From: Limnovirga soli
Lineage (GTDB): Bacteria; Bacteroidota; Bacteroidia; Chitinophagales; Chitinophagaceae
Reading direction: 5' to 3'
NCBI RefSeq assembly: GCF_013106755.1
Contig: NZ_WHPF01000019.1
Span: 26,126 to 90,125 of the forward strand
Length of the DNA stretch: 64,000 bases
Shown: positions 17,958 through 26,445 of the stretch, piece after piece
How positions within the stretch are numbered: position 1 is the first letter of the stretch
Layout: each line of letters opens with the position of its first letter
The notes under the pieces: generated by a model
Told to the model about the DNA's origin: nothing
Seen by the model: only the letters and a program-made list of their open reading frames with translations
The model's database searches: none
Program-made: the position numbers and the translations under genes

Positions 17958-18476
17958 GCCCTATAGATAAGGATTTTGTCGGGATAAAAAAAGGATGTAC
18001 CCTACCCGAGGGGACACCCTAAAGGCAAAGCCCCTAAAAGGGCAATGCACAAAGCTGACGGCGGCCTGATGGAAAGCACCAGAGGAACCAGCCTGAAGCA
18101 AGCCGATAGACGGAACAGCTTACTAATGGACGATAATAAACTGAGCGCCGACGAAAATGCCTGCTGAAGGCTACCTGCGGAACAGGCGGAACTGCAAATA
18201 AATGACTGCTGACAGGACAAACTGCCAAACGACGATTGGTGATGATACGAAGCTGCTTTTGCATAATGTGAATTTTTATAAGCATCTCTCAGCGAAGGCA
18301 GATAAAAAACCAAAAGGAAACGGAATAAAAGATGGGGCTGTGCGCCGGGGCTGTGTTTATGCCGTAGTCTTTTGGTTTTTTTAGTCAGGGCTGTGTAGCG
18401 GGCTGCCGTAGCTATTTTGCTTAATAAAAAACACATTTGCAAAGGCTGTCTCATTCACCAGGTCTGTGAAGGATGT
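17958..18476. other. Non-coding, hairpin-bearing region, left part
   Basis: No convincing gene; open frames here lack family features and start context. It holds a 13-bp inverted repeat (18304-18316 with 18369-18381) and the first copy (18349-18420) of an imperfect ~73-bp direct repeat whose second copy is 19030-19103. A 16-bp repeat, CACATTTGCAAAGGCT, occurs at 18432-18447 and also at 17039-17054 in the promoter of the 251-aa gene. Base composition is visibly richer in G+C than the island's protein genes. Confidence 0.6.
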
Positions 18477-18500
18477 AAAAAAGCGGACACGAATGCCCGC
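18477..18500 (-). terminator. Terminator of the DUF6876 gene
   Basis: Minus strand: stem GCGGGCA/TGTCCGC (one G-T pair) with a TTCG tetraloop, then six T, 11 bp after the stop. Confidence 0.82.
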
Positions 18501-18511
18501 CTTTGTTTCGG

Positions 18512-18862
18512 CTAGTATTCAGTTGGTAACATCAGGCAGCCATCTACGAGCCAGATGGTGGCAAGATCATAAGGAAAATCGCTGAAGGGGATTTTCTGGC
18601 TTGCTACCGGATTGTTGTTGCCATCTGTGGCTTTTACAAAAAACTTGTCTGCCTTTTCCCTCTTTAATTCCCATACCTGGAACCTTTCGAGATTGACTGC
18701 TTTTTTGCATTGGTGACTGATGATTAAATCAATCAGCCAATAAGCCTGGCAGGCTTCTGCCATGTCTTTTACACCATTTGTGTAAAGCATGAGTGATGGA
18801 CGATGACAATAGAAATTTTCTGAACCGTTGCCTGTCTGAATGTGGTCGTTTGCGTTGCTCAT
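18512..18862 (-). CDS. DUF6876-family protein
   Basis: 116 residues from the ATG ending at 18862 (MSNANDHIQTGNGSENFYCH). The upstream extension of the frame is a low-complexity Leu/Phe-rich translation of A-rich DNA and is disfavoured. Family features visible: a TGNGSENFYCH-type N-terminus, a YTNGVKDMAEACQAYWLIDLIISHQ core, and the C-terminal IPFSDFPYDLATIWLVDGCLMLPTEY. The family is common on Bacteroidota mobile elements and has no known function. The gene has its own terminator and lies at the left edge of the hairpin array. Confidence 0.83.
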   Translation of the reverse strand: MSNANDHIQTGNGSENFYCHRPSLMLYTNGVKDMAEACQAYWLIDLIISHQCKKAVNLERFQVWELKREKADKFFVKATDGNNNPVASQKIPFSDFPYDLATIWLVDGCLMLPTEY

Positions 18863-18941
18863 TGTAATTGTTTTTTTGTTTAAAATATTTTCCAAAAGAA
18901 AAAAGGAAAAAAAAGAAAGCTGATGAATTAGCAATGCAGCT

Positions 18942-19939
18942 AAAAAAAACAAAAGCAGAAGCCGCATAAATGATGGCTTTTTGGCGTGGTTTTTTGGTAA
19001 AAAAACCATGACAAAAAATTGTGCGGCTGGGCTGTGTTTATGGCGGCTGTCTTTTGCTTTTTTTATTTGGGTTTTGTGCGCTGGCCTGCATTGCTATTTT
19101 TGCGGACTTTTTTTTACTTTATTTTTTTGGATTTGTTTCGGTTGTCATTTCATCAACTGAAACAAATAGCTGTATTTGTTTTTCTGTATTTGTATTTCTG
19201 TCTTTTGTATTCCTGTATTTTGTTGTTAATGAAAAATCCACTGCTGACTTCCTGCTTTCACTGCTGACCTGCGACCCCACCTGCGCCTTTGGCTTGCTGG
19301 GTGAGGGCGGGAATGGCTTACCCCGACTTAAAAGTGTAGCGAAGCGGAACGGCGAGGGGTAAGCCATGAAGCCCGCAACTCAACGTGGCTGCTTTTTTGT
19401 GTGGTATAGCATAGCGAAGCTATAAGCAGGGGAATCACACAAAAAGCAATGGATAGGGCTGTGCCAGTGCAGCAAGCCAACAGCAGGGGGCGCATAGGGA
19501 GCAGGCGGTTTTTGCGTTGGCTTTTGTGCATGGGAAAACCGCCGTAGCGACCGGGCTACAAATGAGGAGGAGGCTTTATTATTTTTTACACTACAGAAAG
19601 GCGAAGCCACCAATACTAAAAAATAATAAAATAGCCGACGGACTGCGGGGCAGCGAAGGGATGGCAAAACCATGACAATGACGGCGAAGCCTTATTGGCG
19701 TGGTTTTTATTGCGTGGGCTGCTGCAACCGCAGACAACTTAGCCCAAGATACTTTGCACCAGAACGGAGTGGAGGTGCAATAAATAGAAAGGCGTAAGCC
19801 ACCATATAAAGAAGCGTTGGTTGATTGCTGCTTATTTTTTTAAAAGCGTTGGACATCGTGCTGGCTTTAAAAAAATAAGCTGCAATGGCAGGCTGTATTT
19901 GTTTTACTGCTTAGCCGCCTTTGGGCTTAGCAGTAAAAC
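18942..19939. repeat. Array of about a dozen consecutive inverted repeats
   Basis: Stems, in order: 18942-18970/19037-19064 (imperfect, enclosing 18987-18995/18999-19008); 19131-19143/19155-19167; 19314-19324/19356-19366 (perfect TGGCTTACCCC); 19391-19403/19436-19447; 19474-19481/19516-19523 interlocked with 19504-19512/19535-19543; 19572-19588/19617-19636; 19666-19674/19699-19707; 19715-19720/19741-19746; 19754-19760/19774-19780; 19824-19844/19866-19886 (21 bp, one mismatch); 19901-19916/19924-19939 (16 bp, one mismatch). Several loops contain GCGAAGC or GGCGAAGCC. No protein gene was found. This looks like structured RNA or DNA, not random intergenic sequence. Confidence 0.8.
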
Positions 19940-19951
19940 TTTGAGTGTCAT

Positions 19952-19971
19952 AAAAAAAGCCCCGAAGGGCT
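19952..19971 (-). terminator. Terminator of the 48-aa small gene
   Basis: Minus strand: AGCCC-TTCG-GGGCT followed by TTTTTTT, beginning 4 bp after the stop of the small gene at 19976. Confidence 0.82.
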
Positions 19972-19975
19972 AATA

Positions 19976-20122
19976 CTAAGGAAGCATGGCATACCAACGC
20001 TTAGAACCAGGAGCAGGATAACGGGTACGGGAACTAAAATTACCACGGATGACATTGACACGCCAGCCATTAGTAGATTGCCAAATTTGCAGAATAGGCG
20101 AACTGAAGATTAAGTGATACAT
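19976..20122 (-). CDS. Small basic protein (48 aa)
   Basis: Begins MYHLIFSSPILQIWQ and ends with a compact basic, aromatic tail (GWRVNVIRGNF, SSRTRYPAPGSKRWYAMLP). Net positive, no membrane segment; probably nucleic-acid or protein binding if translated. Support for being a gene: an uninterrupted frame with protein-like composition (five Trp or Tyr, six Arg), and a strong minus-strand terminator beginning 4 bp after the stop. No family recognised. No clear promoter or Shine-Dalgarno was seen upstream of the ATG. Confidence 0.5.
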   Translation of the reverse strand: MYHLIFSSPILQIWQSTNGWRVNVIRGNFSSRTRYPAPGSKRWYAMLP

Positions 20123-21077
20123 AACATACAATTTAAAAAATGAAGAAATAAATATGTAGCATCACCACGGCCAACGTCCAAATAAAAAACCAAATAAAAA
20201 CCATAGCACTTCTGTTCAAGATCTTTGCTGGAGCCTTATTTTTATTTTTTTACAAGTACACTTTTTAGATACCAAACTGAAGTTAAAAAAATAAAAAAAA
20301 GAGAGCTGGTAAGCTGGTGCTGAGCCGACTTGATTGGCCTGGTTTATTTGTGTTTTTTTTTGGCTGGCCGTAACTTAGTGGAATATTTGTTGTTGATAAT
20401 TTCTCGGAGAATGGGATTCAATCGGAGCAATTATTTTATATGAAACGGAATGCATAGGGAGTATGGGTGCGCTGGCTTGCAGCTGCCCTTCCCAAGCTTG
20501 TGCGGTGGCTTTGGGCTGCTGCAGGAGTGCCTACCGGAGCGTACTAATTCTTGCTAAAAGGCTACCTGAATGAATGGAACGAAGTGAAGTGGAGTTCACG
20601 GAACGAAACGAGTGAAATGAAGAAGGTGGCCTGGAAGCATTAGATGTATAAAAAGCCAAATCGATAACCGGACGATGAAAGGATTGTGACACAACGATGC
20701 TGCTATGAAACACTGAAGCTGGTATCAAAAGACTATAGGATTAGCAAGCTAGTTAAAAAATAGGTTGAGAAACCAATTTGAATTGCTCCGATTCTTGAAG
20801 CTGGATTGCCAAGCAAATCTTTCTGCCTGCTTTGTTTGTAATTGAATCTGAATACTGTTTGGGTTAGAGGACTCCATGAGTGGAAAGCCCGGCAGATAGC
20901 TGACAACGATGAACGAATGAATGTAGTGCAACGAAATGAATGAGTGAGGCGGCGTGAGCTTGAGCAGTAGGGTTAACGGTTGGCTTGAAGCATTTGGCTG
21001 CGAAACCTTAGCCTTGTGTGTATGGGTAGCTATATGCTTTGTATGGCTCTGGAAGGTTGTTCAATTTCGGGTTTTGA
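20123..21077. other. Non-coding region, right part
   Basis: No gene supported. It contains another A/T-rich inverted repeat (20236-20252 with 20283-20299) and a 13-bp inverted repeat AATCGGAGCAATT (20420-20432) / AATTGCTCCGATT (20781-20793) enclosing ~350 bp. It also has two stretches of GAATGAATG/AACGAAGTGAA-type short repeats (20570-20630 and 20905-20950). GTGACACAACGATGC at 20684-20699 recalls the degenerate REP-like copy at 58275 but is too short to call. Confidence 0.55.
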
Positions 21078-21443
21078 TTACTCTGCTTTAGCAAGTATTG
21101 TTCGTAAATCTTCTGGTATCTCCATCCTTTTTAATGGAGGAACATTCGCACCGCCAGTATTGCCCACAGGAATTTTTCCTACAAATGACTTTACCCCACC
21201 TATTAATAGACGGGGTATTTGTCCTAAAATTTCTTTACGACTTTTAATTTTAATACCAAACTGTAGCATTACCCAATGCACATAGGTATGTTCTACAAAC
21301 CACTGTTGACCGATAACATGAGCCCTTTCAAGTTTCCTCCATGCTTCGCTTAAATTTCCTTGATTTAATTCGTTACGGAAATCGTTCAATTCCTGATAAA
21401 AAAAAGGTTTTAAAGAGTGGGGCATCTTCCAATAGACTTTCAT
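21078..21443 (-). CDS. DUF3703 protein
   Basis: 121 residues. The family pattern is clear: an amphipathic start (YQELNDFRNELNQGNLSEAW), the core RKLERAHVIGQQW, HWVMLQFGIKIKSRKEILGQIPRL, and the C-terminal GKIPVGNTGGANVPPLKRMEIPEDL. DUF3703 genes are often found beside heavy-metal P-type ATPases and efflux genes; the biochemical role is unknown. It is the last gene of the metal cluster, 54 bp after cadA. No membrane segment; possibly a soluble metal-linked accessory protein (inference). Confidence 0.85.
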   Translation of the reverse strand: MKVYWKMPHSLKPFFYQELNDFRNELNQGNLSEAWRKLERAHVIGQQWFVEHTYVHWVMLQFGIKIKSRKEILGQIPRLLIGGVKSFVGKIPVGNTGGANVPPLKRMEIPEDLRTILAKAE

Positions 21444-21497
21444 ATTATCTTATTTTAATAAAATTATAGAATTAGGTGCAATCTGTGAAAAAATGCA

Positions 21498-23510
21498 CTA
21501 AACCTTTACCTTTTGTATTCTAACTGCATTTAAAATTGCCAATAATGCTACCCCCACGTCAGCAATAACAGCTTCCCATAAAGTAGCAATACCTCCGGCT
21601 CCCAGAATTAATACAATCACTTTTACCACCATAGCAATGGTGATGTTCTGCCAAACAATTTGTCTTGTGATTTTACCAATTTTAATTGCTGTGACAATTT
21701 TTGAAGGTTGGTCATTTTGAATAACAATATCTGCTGTTTCAATTGTTGCATCGCTGCCCAAGCCACCCATTGCAATACCTGCATCTGCCAATGCTACAAC
21801 AGGCGCATCATTTACGCCATCACCTATAAAGGCAATGTGCATTCCTTCATTTTTTAATGCCTGTACTTTTTCTACTTTTCCTTCCGGCAATAAATCACCA
21901 TAAGCATTATCAATACTTAGTAACTGTGCCACTTTTGAAACTACCACCTGCTTATCGCCGGATAACATTACGGTCTTAATATTCAGTTTGTGCATTTCCT
22001 CAATGGCCTGCTTTGCATCTTCTTTTATTTCATCGGCAATAGTGATATAACCTGCATATTTATCGTTCACAGCAATTACTACCACCGTGTCAACAAGGTT
22101 ATCAATTTCAGCAGGGTATTCAATATTAAATTTCTTCAACAATTTTACATTGCCTGCCAAAACATTCTTTCCATCAACCGTACCTTTCAAACCATGCCCT
22201 GATACTTCTTCAACATTTTCTGCTTTCAGGCTTTTTGCAGCATCCCCAGCATATTCAACCACCGCTTTTGCAATGGGATGTGTTGAGTTACTTTCCAATG
22301 CTGCTGTGATTTTAATCAATTCATCTTTATCAATATCTTTTGTTACTACTTCCTGAACTTTAAAAACCCCTTTGGTAAGTGTACCTGTTTTATCCATCAC
22401 TACCACGTTCACTTTTGTAACCACATCTAAAAAATTAGAGCCTTTAAACAAGATCCCATTTTTTGAAGCCAATCCTATTCCACCAAAATATCCTAACGGT
22501 ATTGACACCACCAAAGCACATGGGCAACTAATTACTAAAAATACCAATGCTCTATAAAACCACACGTTGAAGATGTAGGGGTCGATAAAAAAGTATGGAA
22601 CTAAACAAACAGCTACTGCAAGCGCAAAAACTATAGGTGTATATATTTTTGCAAAGCGGCTAATAAATAATTGAGTTTGAGATTTTCTTGCAGTAGCATC
22701 CTGCACCATTTCTAAAATCTTGCTCAGCTTACTATCTTTAAAAAGGGATTTTACTTTTATCTCTGAAACTTTATCAAGATTTATCATTCCTGCCAATACC
22801 TGCTCACCCTTGCGTTTTGTATCGGGCTTGCTTTCGCCTGTAAGAGCTGCTGTATTGAATGTACCGGCATCTGAATTTAACTCGCCGTCCAATGCCACTT
22901 TTTCACCTGCCTTTACCTGTATAATTTCATCTACCAGAATTTCGTTGGGATGAATAACCTGCGTTGTTCCATTTCTTAAAACGGTTACTTCATCAGGCCG
23001 TATATCTAACAGGGCTTTTATACTTCTCTTTGCTTTACTCACTGCTGAATCCTGGAACCACTCGCCAATAGAATAGAAAACCATTACTGCTACACCTTCA
23101 CTATAAGAGCCAATACTAAAAGCACCGATAGTTGCAACACTCATTAAAAAGAATTCATTAAAAAAGTCTAAGCGTTTAGCTTTTATAAAAGCAAGCTTCA
23201 GCACATTATAGCCTGCAAGTAAATAAGCAAGTATGTAAATAATTAAGTCAACCGGAAATGCCGGCTTAAATTTAAATCCAAATTCCATTACCATCATTAC
23301 CAATAATATAGCAAGAGAAGACAGTAAAGGCCAATGGCTCTGCCAGCCATCGGATTCCTGTCCGCCGTGATTGTGCCCGTCATCATCGGCATGAGCATCA
23401 TCGTGATTATGTTCCTCACCCTCATTGTGTTCATGCTTAGTATTATCGCCTACAGCAGCGACTTTTTTTGTATTGTCTTTTTCGTCTGTGTTGCAACATT
23501 CCTGTGCCAT
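21498..23510 (-). CDS. cadA: Heavy-metal P1B-type ATPase, Zn/Cd/Pb (CadA-like)
   Basis: 670 residues. The N-terminal ~56 residues are a His/Asp-rich soluble metal-binding tail (HEHNEGEEHNHDDAH, GHNHGG) instead of a CxxC HMA domain, with a CC pair at residues 5-6. Then come membrane helices, the actuator TGES (224-227), the transport-site SCPCALVVSIPLG helix (Cys329-Pro-Cys331), the phosphorylation motif DKTGTLT (Asp373), and a GDGVNDAPVVALADAGIAM hinge. The CPC plus the following SIPLGYFGGIG favours the Zn/Cd/Pb subgroup over Cu. It pumps metal from cytosol to periplasm, complementing the RND pump encoded upstream. Start 9 bp from the neighbouring stop: operonic. Confidence 0.93.
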   Translation of the reverse strand: MAQECCNTDEKDNTKKVAAVGDNTKHEHNEGEEHNHDDAHADDDGHNHGGQESDGWQSHWPLLSSLAILLVMMVMEFGFKFKPAFPVDLIIYILAYLLAGYNVLKLAFIKAKRLDFFNEFFLMSVATIGAFSIGSYSEGVAVMVFYSIGEWFQDSAVSKAKRSIKALLDIRPDEVTVLRNGTTQVIHPNEILVDEIIQVKAGEKVALDGELNSDAGTFNTAALTGESKPDTKRKGEQVLAGMINLDKVSEIKVKSLFKDSKLSKILEMVQDATARKSQTQLFISRFAKIYTPIVFALAVAVCLVPYFFIDPYIFNVWFYRALVFLVISCPCALVVSIPLGYFGGIGLASKNGILFKGSNFLDVVTKVNVVVMDKTGTLTKGVFKVQEVVTKDIDKDELIKITAALESNSTHPIAKAVVEYAGDAAKSLKAENVEEVSGHGLKGTVDGKNVLAGNVKLLKKFNIEYPAEIDNLVDTVVVIAVNDKYAGYITIADEIKEDAKQAIEEMHKLNIKTVMLSGDKQVVVSKVAQLLSIDNAYGDLLPEGKVEKVQALKNEGMHIAFIGDGVNDAPVVALADAGIAMGGLGSDATIETADIVIQNDQPSKIVTAIKIGKITRQIVWQNITIAMVVKVIVLILGAGGIATLWEAVIADVGVALLAILNAVRIQKVKV

Positions 23511-23519
23511 ATAAATTAA

Positions 23520-24134
23520 TTAAGAAAGAAAAAATGATATAATGCCTGTTATTACTAAAGTCCATCCGGTAATTATACCCGACTTATGTTCAATTGTATG
23601 CCAATTTAATTTTAGTATTTCTTTGTAGGCAAGCCTTACCCACAATACCATTCCCGAAACTGATATAACCAGGTATAACACTGCTATACTTATCAATGCC
23701 CAAACCCCTTTTGCACCTGCTAATAAAAAATAGGCTTCTATCTCCATACATGGCGACAAGAACATAGCTATTACCAAGGCCCCTATAATTTTATTTTTAG
23801 GAAGTGATGGTTCAGGAGTATTGTGTAAATGAAAGTGCTTGTGCCGGTGATGCTGATAAATAAAAAATGTACCAATTAAAATTAAAATTGCAGGTGCAAT
23901 AAAATGAGTAAAGTACTCAATTTTACTAGCAAGCTGTAACCCTAACAAACCTAAAATAATACCTATTGCAACAGTACTTAAAGCATGTGCCAACCCAGAA
24001 ATAAATGTTACCCTGGTTACTTCCTGTAAAGACCAGTTATCTTTTTTGCCAATAGCTAATACAGGCAGCCAATGATTGGGTATTATCGCATGAAGTAAGC
24101 TGATAATCAAACTGCCTGTAATGATGCTATACAT
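23520..24134 (-). CDS. NicO/UreH-like metal-associated membrane protein
   Basis: 204 residues with six hydrophobic segments. It begins with a helix carrying HAIIPNHWLPV, a His motif resembling those of nickel/cobalt (NicO) and UreH/TauE-type transporters, followed by SGLAHALSTVAIGIILGLLG. A cytosolic or periplasmic loop is strongly His-rich (HHRHKHFHLH), and the next helix contains FLSPCMEIEAYF. It probably transports or binds a divalent metal. Encoded between the Cys/His-rich Csp-like gene and cadA, 9 bp before cadA. Substrate and family name are uncertain; the metal link rests on His motifs and context. Confidence 0.75.
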   Translation of the reverse strand: MYSIITGSLIISLLHAIIPNHWLPVLAIGKKDNWSLQEVTRVTFISGLAHALSTVAIGIILGLLGLQLASKIEYFTHFIAPAILILIGTFFIYQHHRHKHFHLHNTPEPSLPKNKIIGALVIAMFLSPCMEIEAYFLLAGAKGVWALISIAVLYLVISVSGMVLWVRLAYKEILKLNWHTIEHKSGIITGWTLVITGIISFFLS

Positions 24135-24141
24135 ACTGATT

Positions 24142-24210
24142 TTACATTGTACTTATTAATGCCAAAATGCCTGAAAGCATTACTATACATTTCCAACAAT
24201 TAAGTTTCAT
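24142..24210 (-). CDS. Candidate 22-aa membrane micropeptide with CxxC
   Basis: A frame of 22 codons starting MKLNCWKC and continuing as a single hydrophobic helix (IVMLSGILALISTM). It ends 7 bp before the NicO-like start on the same strand, with an A-rich upstream region. The Cys-Trp-Lys-Cys pair plus one helix is what a tiny metal-linked membrane peptide might look like. Very short, so chance cannot be excluded. Confidence 0.35.
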   Translation of the reverse strand: MKLNCWKCIVMLSGILALISTM

Positions 24211-24283
24211 ATTTTAATTTTTTAAGAAAAATTTAAAATTAAGTATGTACCAGCTTTTTCAGTTAATACATACTACATTACAA

Positions 24284-24658
24284 TTAATTCAGCACAATAT
24301 TGCCATGATGATGGGCATGGCATGCTTCTGCACATTTGATGCATTCGACTGCACATTTTTTACAATGTTCATGTTCATGCTTACTGCATTCCTCGGCACA
24401 ATGGCGGCAAATCTTTTCGCAAAAAGCTAAAAACTCATGTGAAAATTCGCTTTCCCTAATTAACAGTTTAGCCGCCAATGAGCAAACTTCTGCACAATCC
24501 CTGTTTAGTTCAATGCAATGTGCCATAGGTGTTACATCTTGTTCAGCAAGACATGATGCACCGCAGCTTTCGCAAGTTGTTGAGCAAGCCAACAGCTGTT
24601 GAATAAGCGCTTCGTGCTTATGCCCTGTATGATGGTGTGATGGTTGTTCGTGATCCAT
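24284..24658 (-). CDS. Four-helix-bundle copper-binding protein (Csp-like)
   Basis: 124 residues with 17 Cys and many His. After a His-rich start (HEQPSHHHTGHKHE), the helices carry regularly spaced Cys (ACSTTCESCGASC, CIELNRDCAEVC, FCEKICRHCAEEC, HCKKCAVECIKCAEAC), the arrangement of DUF326/Csp copper-storage proteins that bind Cu(I) inside a four-helix bundle. There is no signal peptide, so it is cytosolic (Csp3-like). It lies between the Fur-family regulator and the efflux genes. Implies copper among the metals handled. Confident of the family, less so of the native metal. Confidence 0.9.
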   Translation of the reverse strand: MDHEQPSHHHTGHKHEALIQQLLACSTTCESCGASCLAEQDVTPMAHCIELNRDCAEVCSLAAKLLIRESEFSHEFLAFCEKICRHCAEECSKHEHEHCKKCAVECIKCAEACHAHHHGNIVLN

Positions 24659-24704
24659 AATTTTTGTTTTAATGTTTGAATAATTTTACAAAACTATTCT
24701 AAAC

Positions 24705-25139
24705 TCAGTGCAACTGAATTGCATTGTTGCTGCAGGTGTCACAAATACCCCTTGCTACAAAACTCACTTCCTGTAATTGAAAACTATCTGGTAGCTTTAT
24801 TACAGGCATGTCTTCTTTTGGCAAACACATTAACTCTTTGCAGCTAGTGCAATAGAAATGAAGGTGCATATCGTAATGCACGCCTGATGTGCAATCCTTA
24901 TCACATAAAGCATATTTGGTTCCCTCATTGCCATCTCTAATGTCATGGATCAACCCTTTTTCTTCAAAGGTCTTAACAGTTCGATAAATTGTGATCCTAT
25001 CTGAATGTTGAAATTCGTTTTCCAAATCATTCAAACTTATTGCAGTCGTTTGATTTAGAATGTATTCCAAAACCATTACCCTCATTGGAGTTGGAGTAAT
25101 TTGTTTTGCAATAAGCATGTTTTCAAGTTCGTTGCTCAT
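24705..25139 (-). CDS. Fur-family metalloregulator
   Basis: 144 residues. The N-terminal winged helix (ITPTPMRVMVLEYILNQTTAISLNDLENEF, SDRITIYRTVKTFEEKGLIHDI) is followed by a dimerisation domain with the Fur His cluster (GVHYDMHLHFYC) and two Cys pairs (CTSCKELMC and CDTC) that normally hold structural zinc. Fur/Zur proteins repress when metal-bound. Embedded between the RND genes and the Csp-like gene, it probably controls this cluster. Which metal it senses, and whether it is Zur-like, cannot be read from sequence. No clear operator was found. Confidence 0.92.
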   Translation of the reverse strand: MSNELENMLIAKQITPTPMRVMVLEYILNQTTAISLNDLENEFQHSDRITIYRTVKTFEEKGLIHDIRDGNEGTKYALCDKDCTSGVHYDMHLHFYCTSCKELMCLPKEDMPVIKLPDSFQLQEVSFVARGICDTCSNNAIQLH

Positions 25140-25195
25140 AGTATTTTATTTTGTAGATAGACTGCTGAAGTTTTTTGTATGTTGATAGTTTGCTA

Positions 25196-26398
25196 CTACT
25201 CTTCCCCGCTTCCTTTTGTAAGCTGTGATAATAAATAATAAGCTCCTTTAATTACCACTTTTGCATTTGCAGGAATTTCTACCAAAGGTAATATTTCGGT
25301 AAAGCCTATATCGCTTACACCTTTAGTGACCGGAATTTGTTTGTAATGGTTCTTTTTTGTTTCCAAATAAATATAATGTTCATCACCATTGCTTACAACT
25401 GCATCATCCGGCAGGGCATTGGCCTTATAATTATCAATCTGTATCCTTGCCTCCACATACATGCCCGGCAATAATGTTTCAGTTTGTTCTTCGATTTTTG
25501 CATGAGCAATAATGGCCTGCTGGTTGTCTTCAAATGATTTGTTTAATGCAAATATGGTTGCCGGATGAACGTGTGATACATCGTTAGCATCTGTAAACAT
25601 TACTTTGTTGCCAACTTTAACTCTGGCTATATCTTTTTCAAACAGCGTTAGATCCAAATGCAAAAAGCGATTGTCAACTATATCAAATAAGATAGTATTT
25701 GCGTCAGCAAATTTTCCCATTGTTAAATTGATATGATGTACAAAGCCGCTGATGGGTGCTGTAACTGCAATACGGTTGGTAAAATTAGTTGTGCTAATTT
25801 TTGTATAATTGATACCCTGCAACTGCAATTTGGTTTGCAGGCCTTTTTGTTTTGCTTGTGCCATGCTTAATTCGTTTTGTACCTGCTGCAAAGTTTTTGT
25901 TGCATTTATACGATCTTCCTGGAGATCAGTTTGGCGTTTAAATTCTGCTTGCAGATAAACCAGCTGGGATTTGTTTTCTAAATAATCCTGTTGCAATTGT
26001 ATTACCTCGTTGTTTACAATGGTTGCCAGTGTTTGCCCCTGCTTAACAAAGGTGCCTTCGGTTACATTTATGCTCTTTACAATACCACCAGTTAATATGC
26101 TTACCTGTGCCTGGTTCTGCGGTGGCAAGGTTAGTTTGCCGTTAACCTTTAAAGTAGATTTTAAATTGCGCTGCTCTATGCTGCCGATTTGTAAACCAAT
26201 GGCTTTTATCTGATCGTCTGTAAGCTCTACTTCTGTAACGGTAGTTGCTTCCTTTTTTGCAGTGCTATCTTTTGCAGAGGGTTCTGCGTTGGCTTCGGTT
26301 GCTTTGTTTTTGCAAGATGTAATAAAGAGCATAAGGCCAAAGACAAAAGGCAAAAGATATGTTGCTATGGAATAAGATTTTATTTTTGAGACTTTCAT
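25196..26398 (-). CDS. CzcB/CusB-type periplasmic adaptor (lipoprotein)
   Basis: 400 residues from ATG 26398 (MKVSKIKSYS). This start gives a clean lipoprotein signal with LFITSC; an in-frame ATG 39 bp earlier adds a charged tail and is disfavoured. A Lys/Glu/Ala-rich linker follows, then the lipoyl-like half-motifs (PPQNQAQVSILTGGIVKSI and VTAPISGFVHHINL) around a coiled-coil hairpin (~150-215), and a beta-barrel C-terminus. It bridges the inner-membrane RND pump and the outer-membrane channel encoded just upstream. No metal chaperone domain. Confidence 0.9.
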   Translation of the reverse strand: MKVSKIKSYSIATYLLPFVFGLMLFITSCKNKATEANAEPSAKDSTAKKEATTVTEVELTDDQIKAIGLQIGSIEQRNLKSTLKVNGKLTLPPQNQAQVSILTGGIVKSINVTEGTFVKQGQTLATIVNNEVIQLQQDYLENKSQLVYLQAEFKRQTDLQEDRINATKTLQQVQNELSMAQAKQKGLQTKLQLQGINYTKISTTNFTNRIAVTAPISGFVHHINLTMGKFADANTILFDIVDNRFLHLDLTLFEKDIARVKVGNKVMFTDANDVSHVHPATIFALNKSFEDNQQAIIAHAKIEEQTETLLPGMYVEARIQIDNYKANALPDDAVVSNGDEHYIYLETKKNHYKQIPVTKGVSDIGFTEILPLVEIPANAKVVIKGAYYLLSQLTKGSGEE

Positions 26399-26445
26399 GT
26401 TTCTGTTTTTTAATAGTGTTTTTCGCAAAATTTGCATTGAAGTTT

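Larger units (their letters stand above)
18349..19103 (+). repeat. Imperfect ~73-bp direct repeat pair
   Basis: Copies at 18349-18420 and 19030-19103 share GGCTGTGTTTATG, GTCTTTTG-TTTTTTT, GGGCTGTGT/GGGTTTTGT and GCTATTTT(T)GC in the same order and spacing. They flank the DUF6876 gene. In each copy the T-rich part pairs with an upstream A-rich arm to form a hairpin. Confidence 0.65.

Noticed and set aside
18002..18454. 150-codon minus-strand frame in the left non-coding region
   Set aside because: Ser/Leu-rich translation of structured DNA, no family features, overlaps the inverted repeat and the direct repeat.
19021..19531. Several overlapping frames of 65-115 codons on both strands
   Set aside because: Low-complexity Phe/Leu or Ser/Pro products arising from hairpin DNA; no initiation signals.
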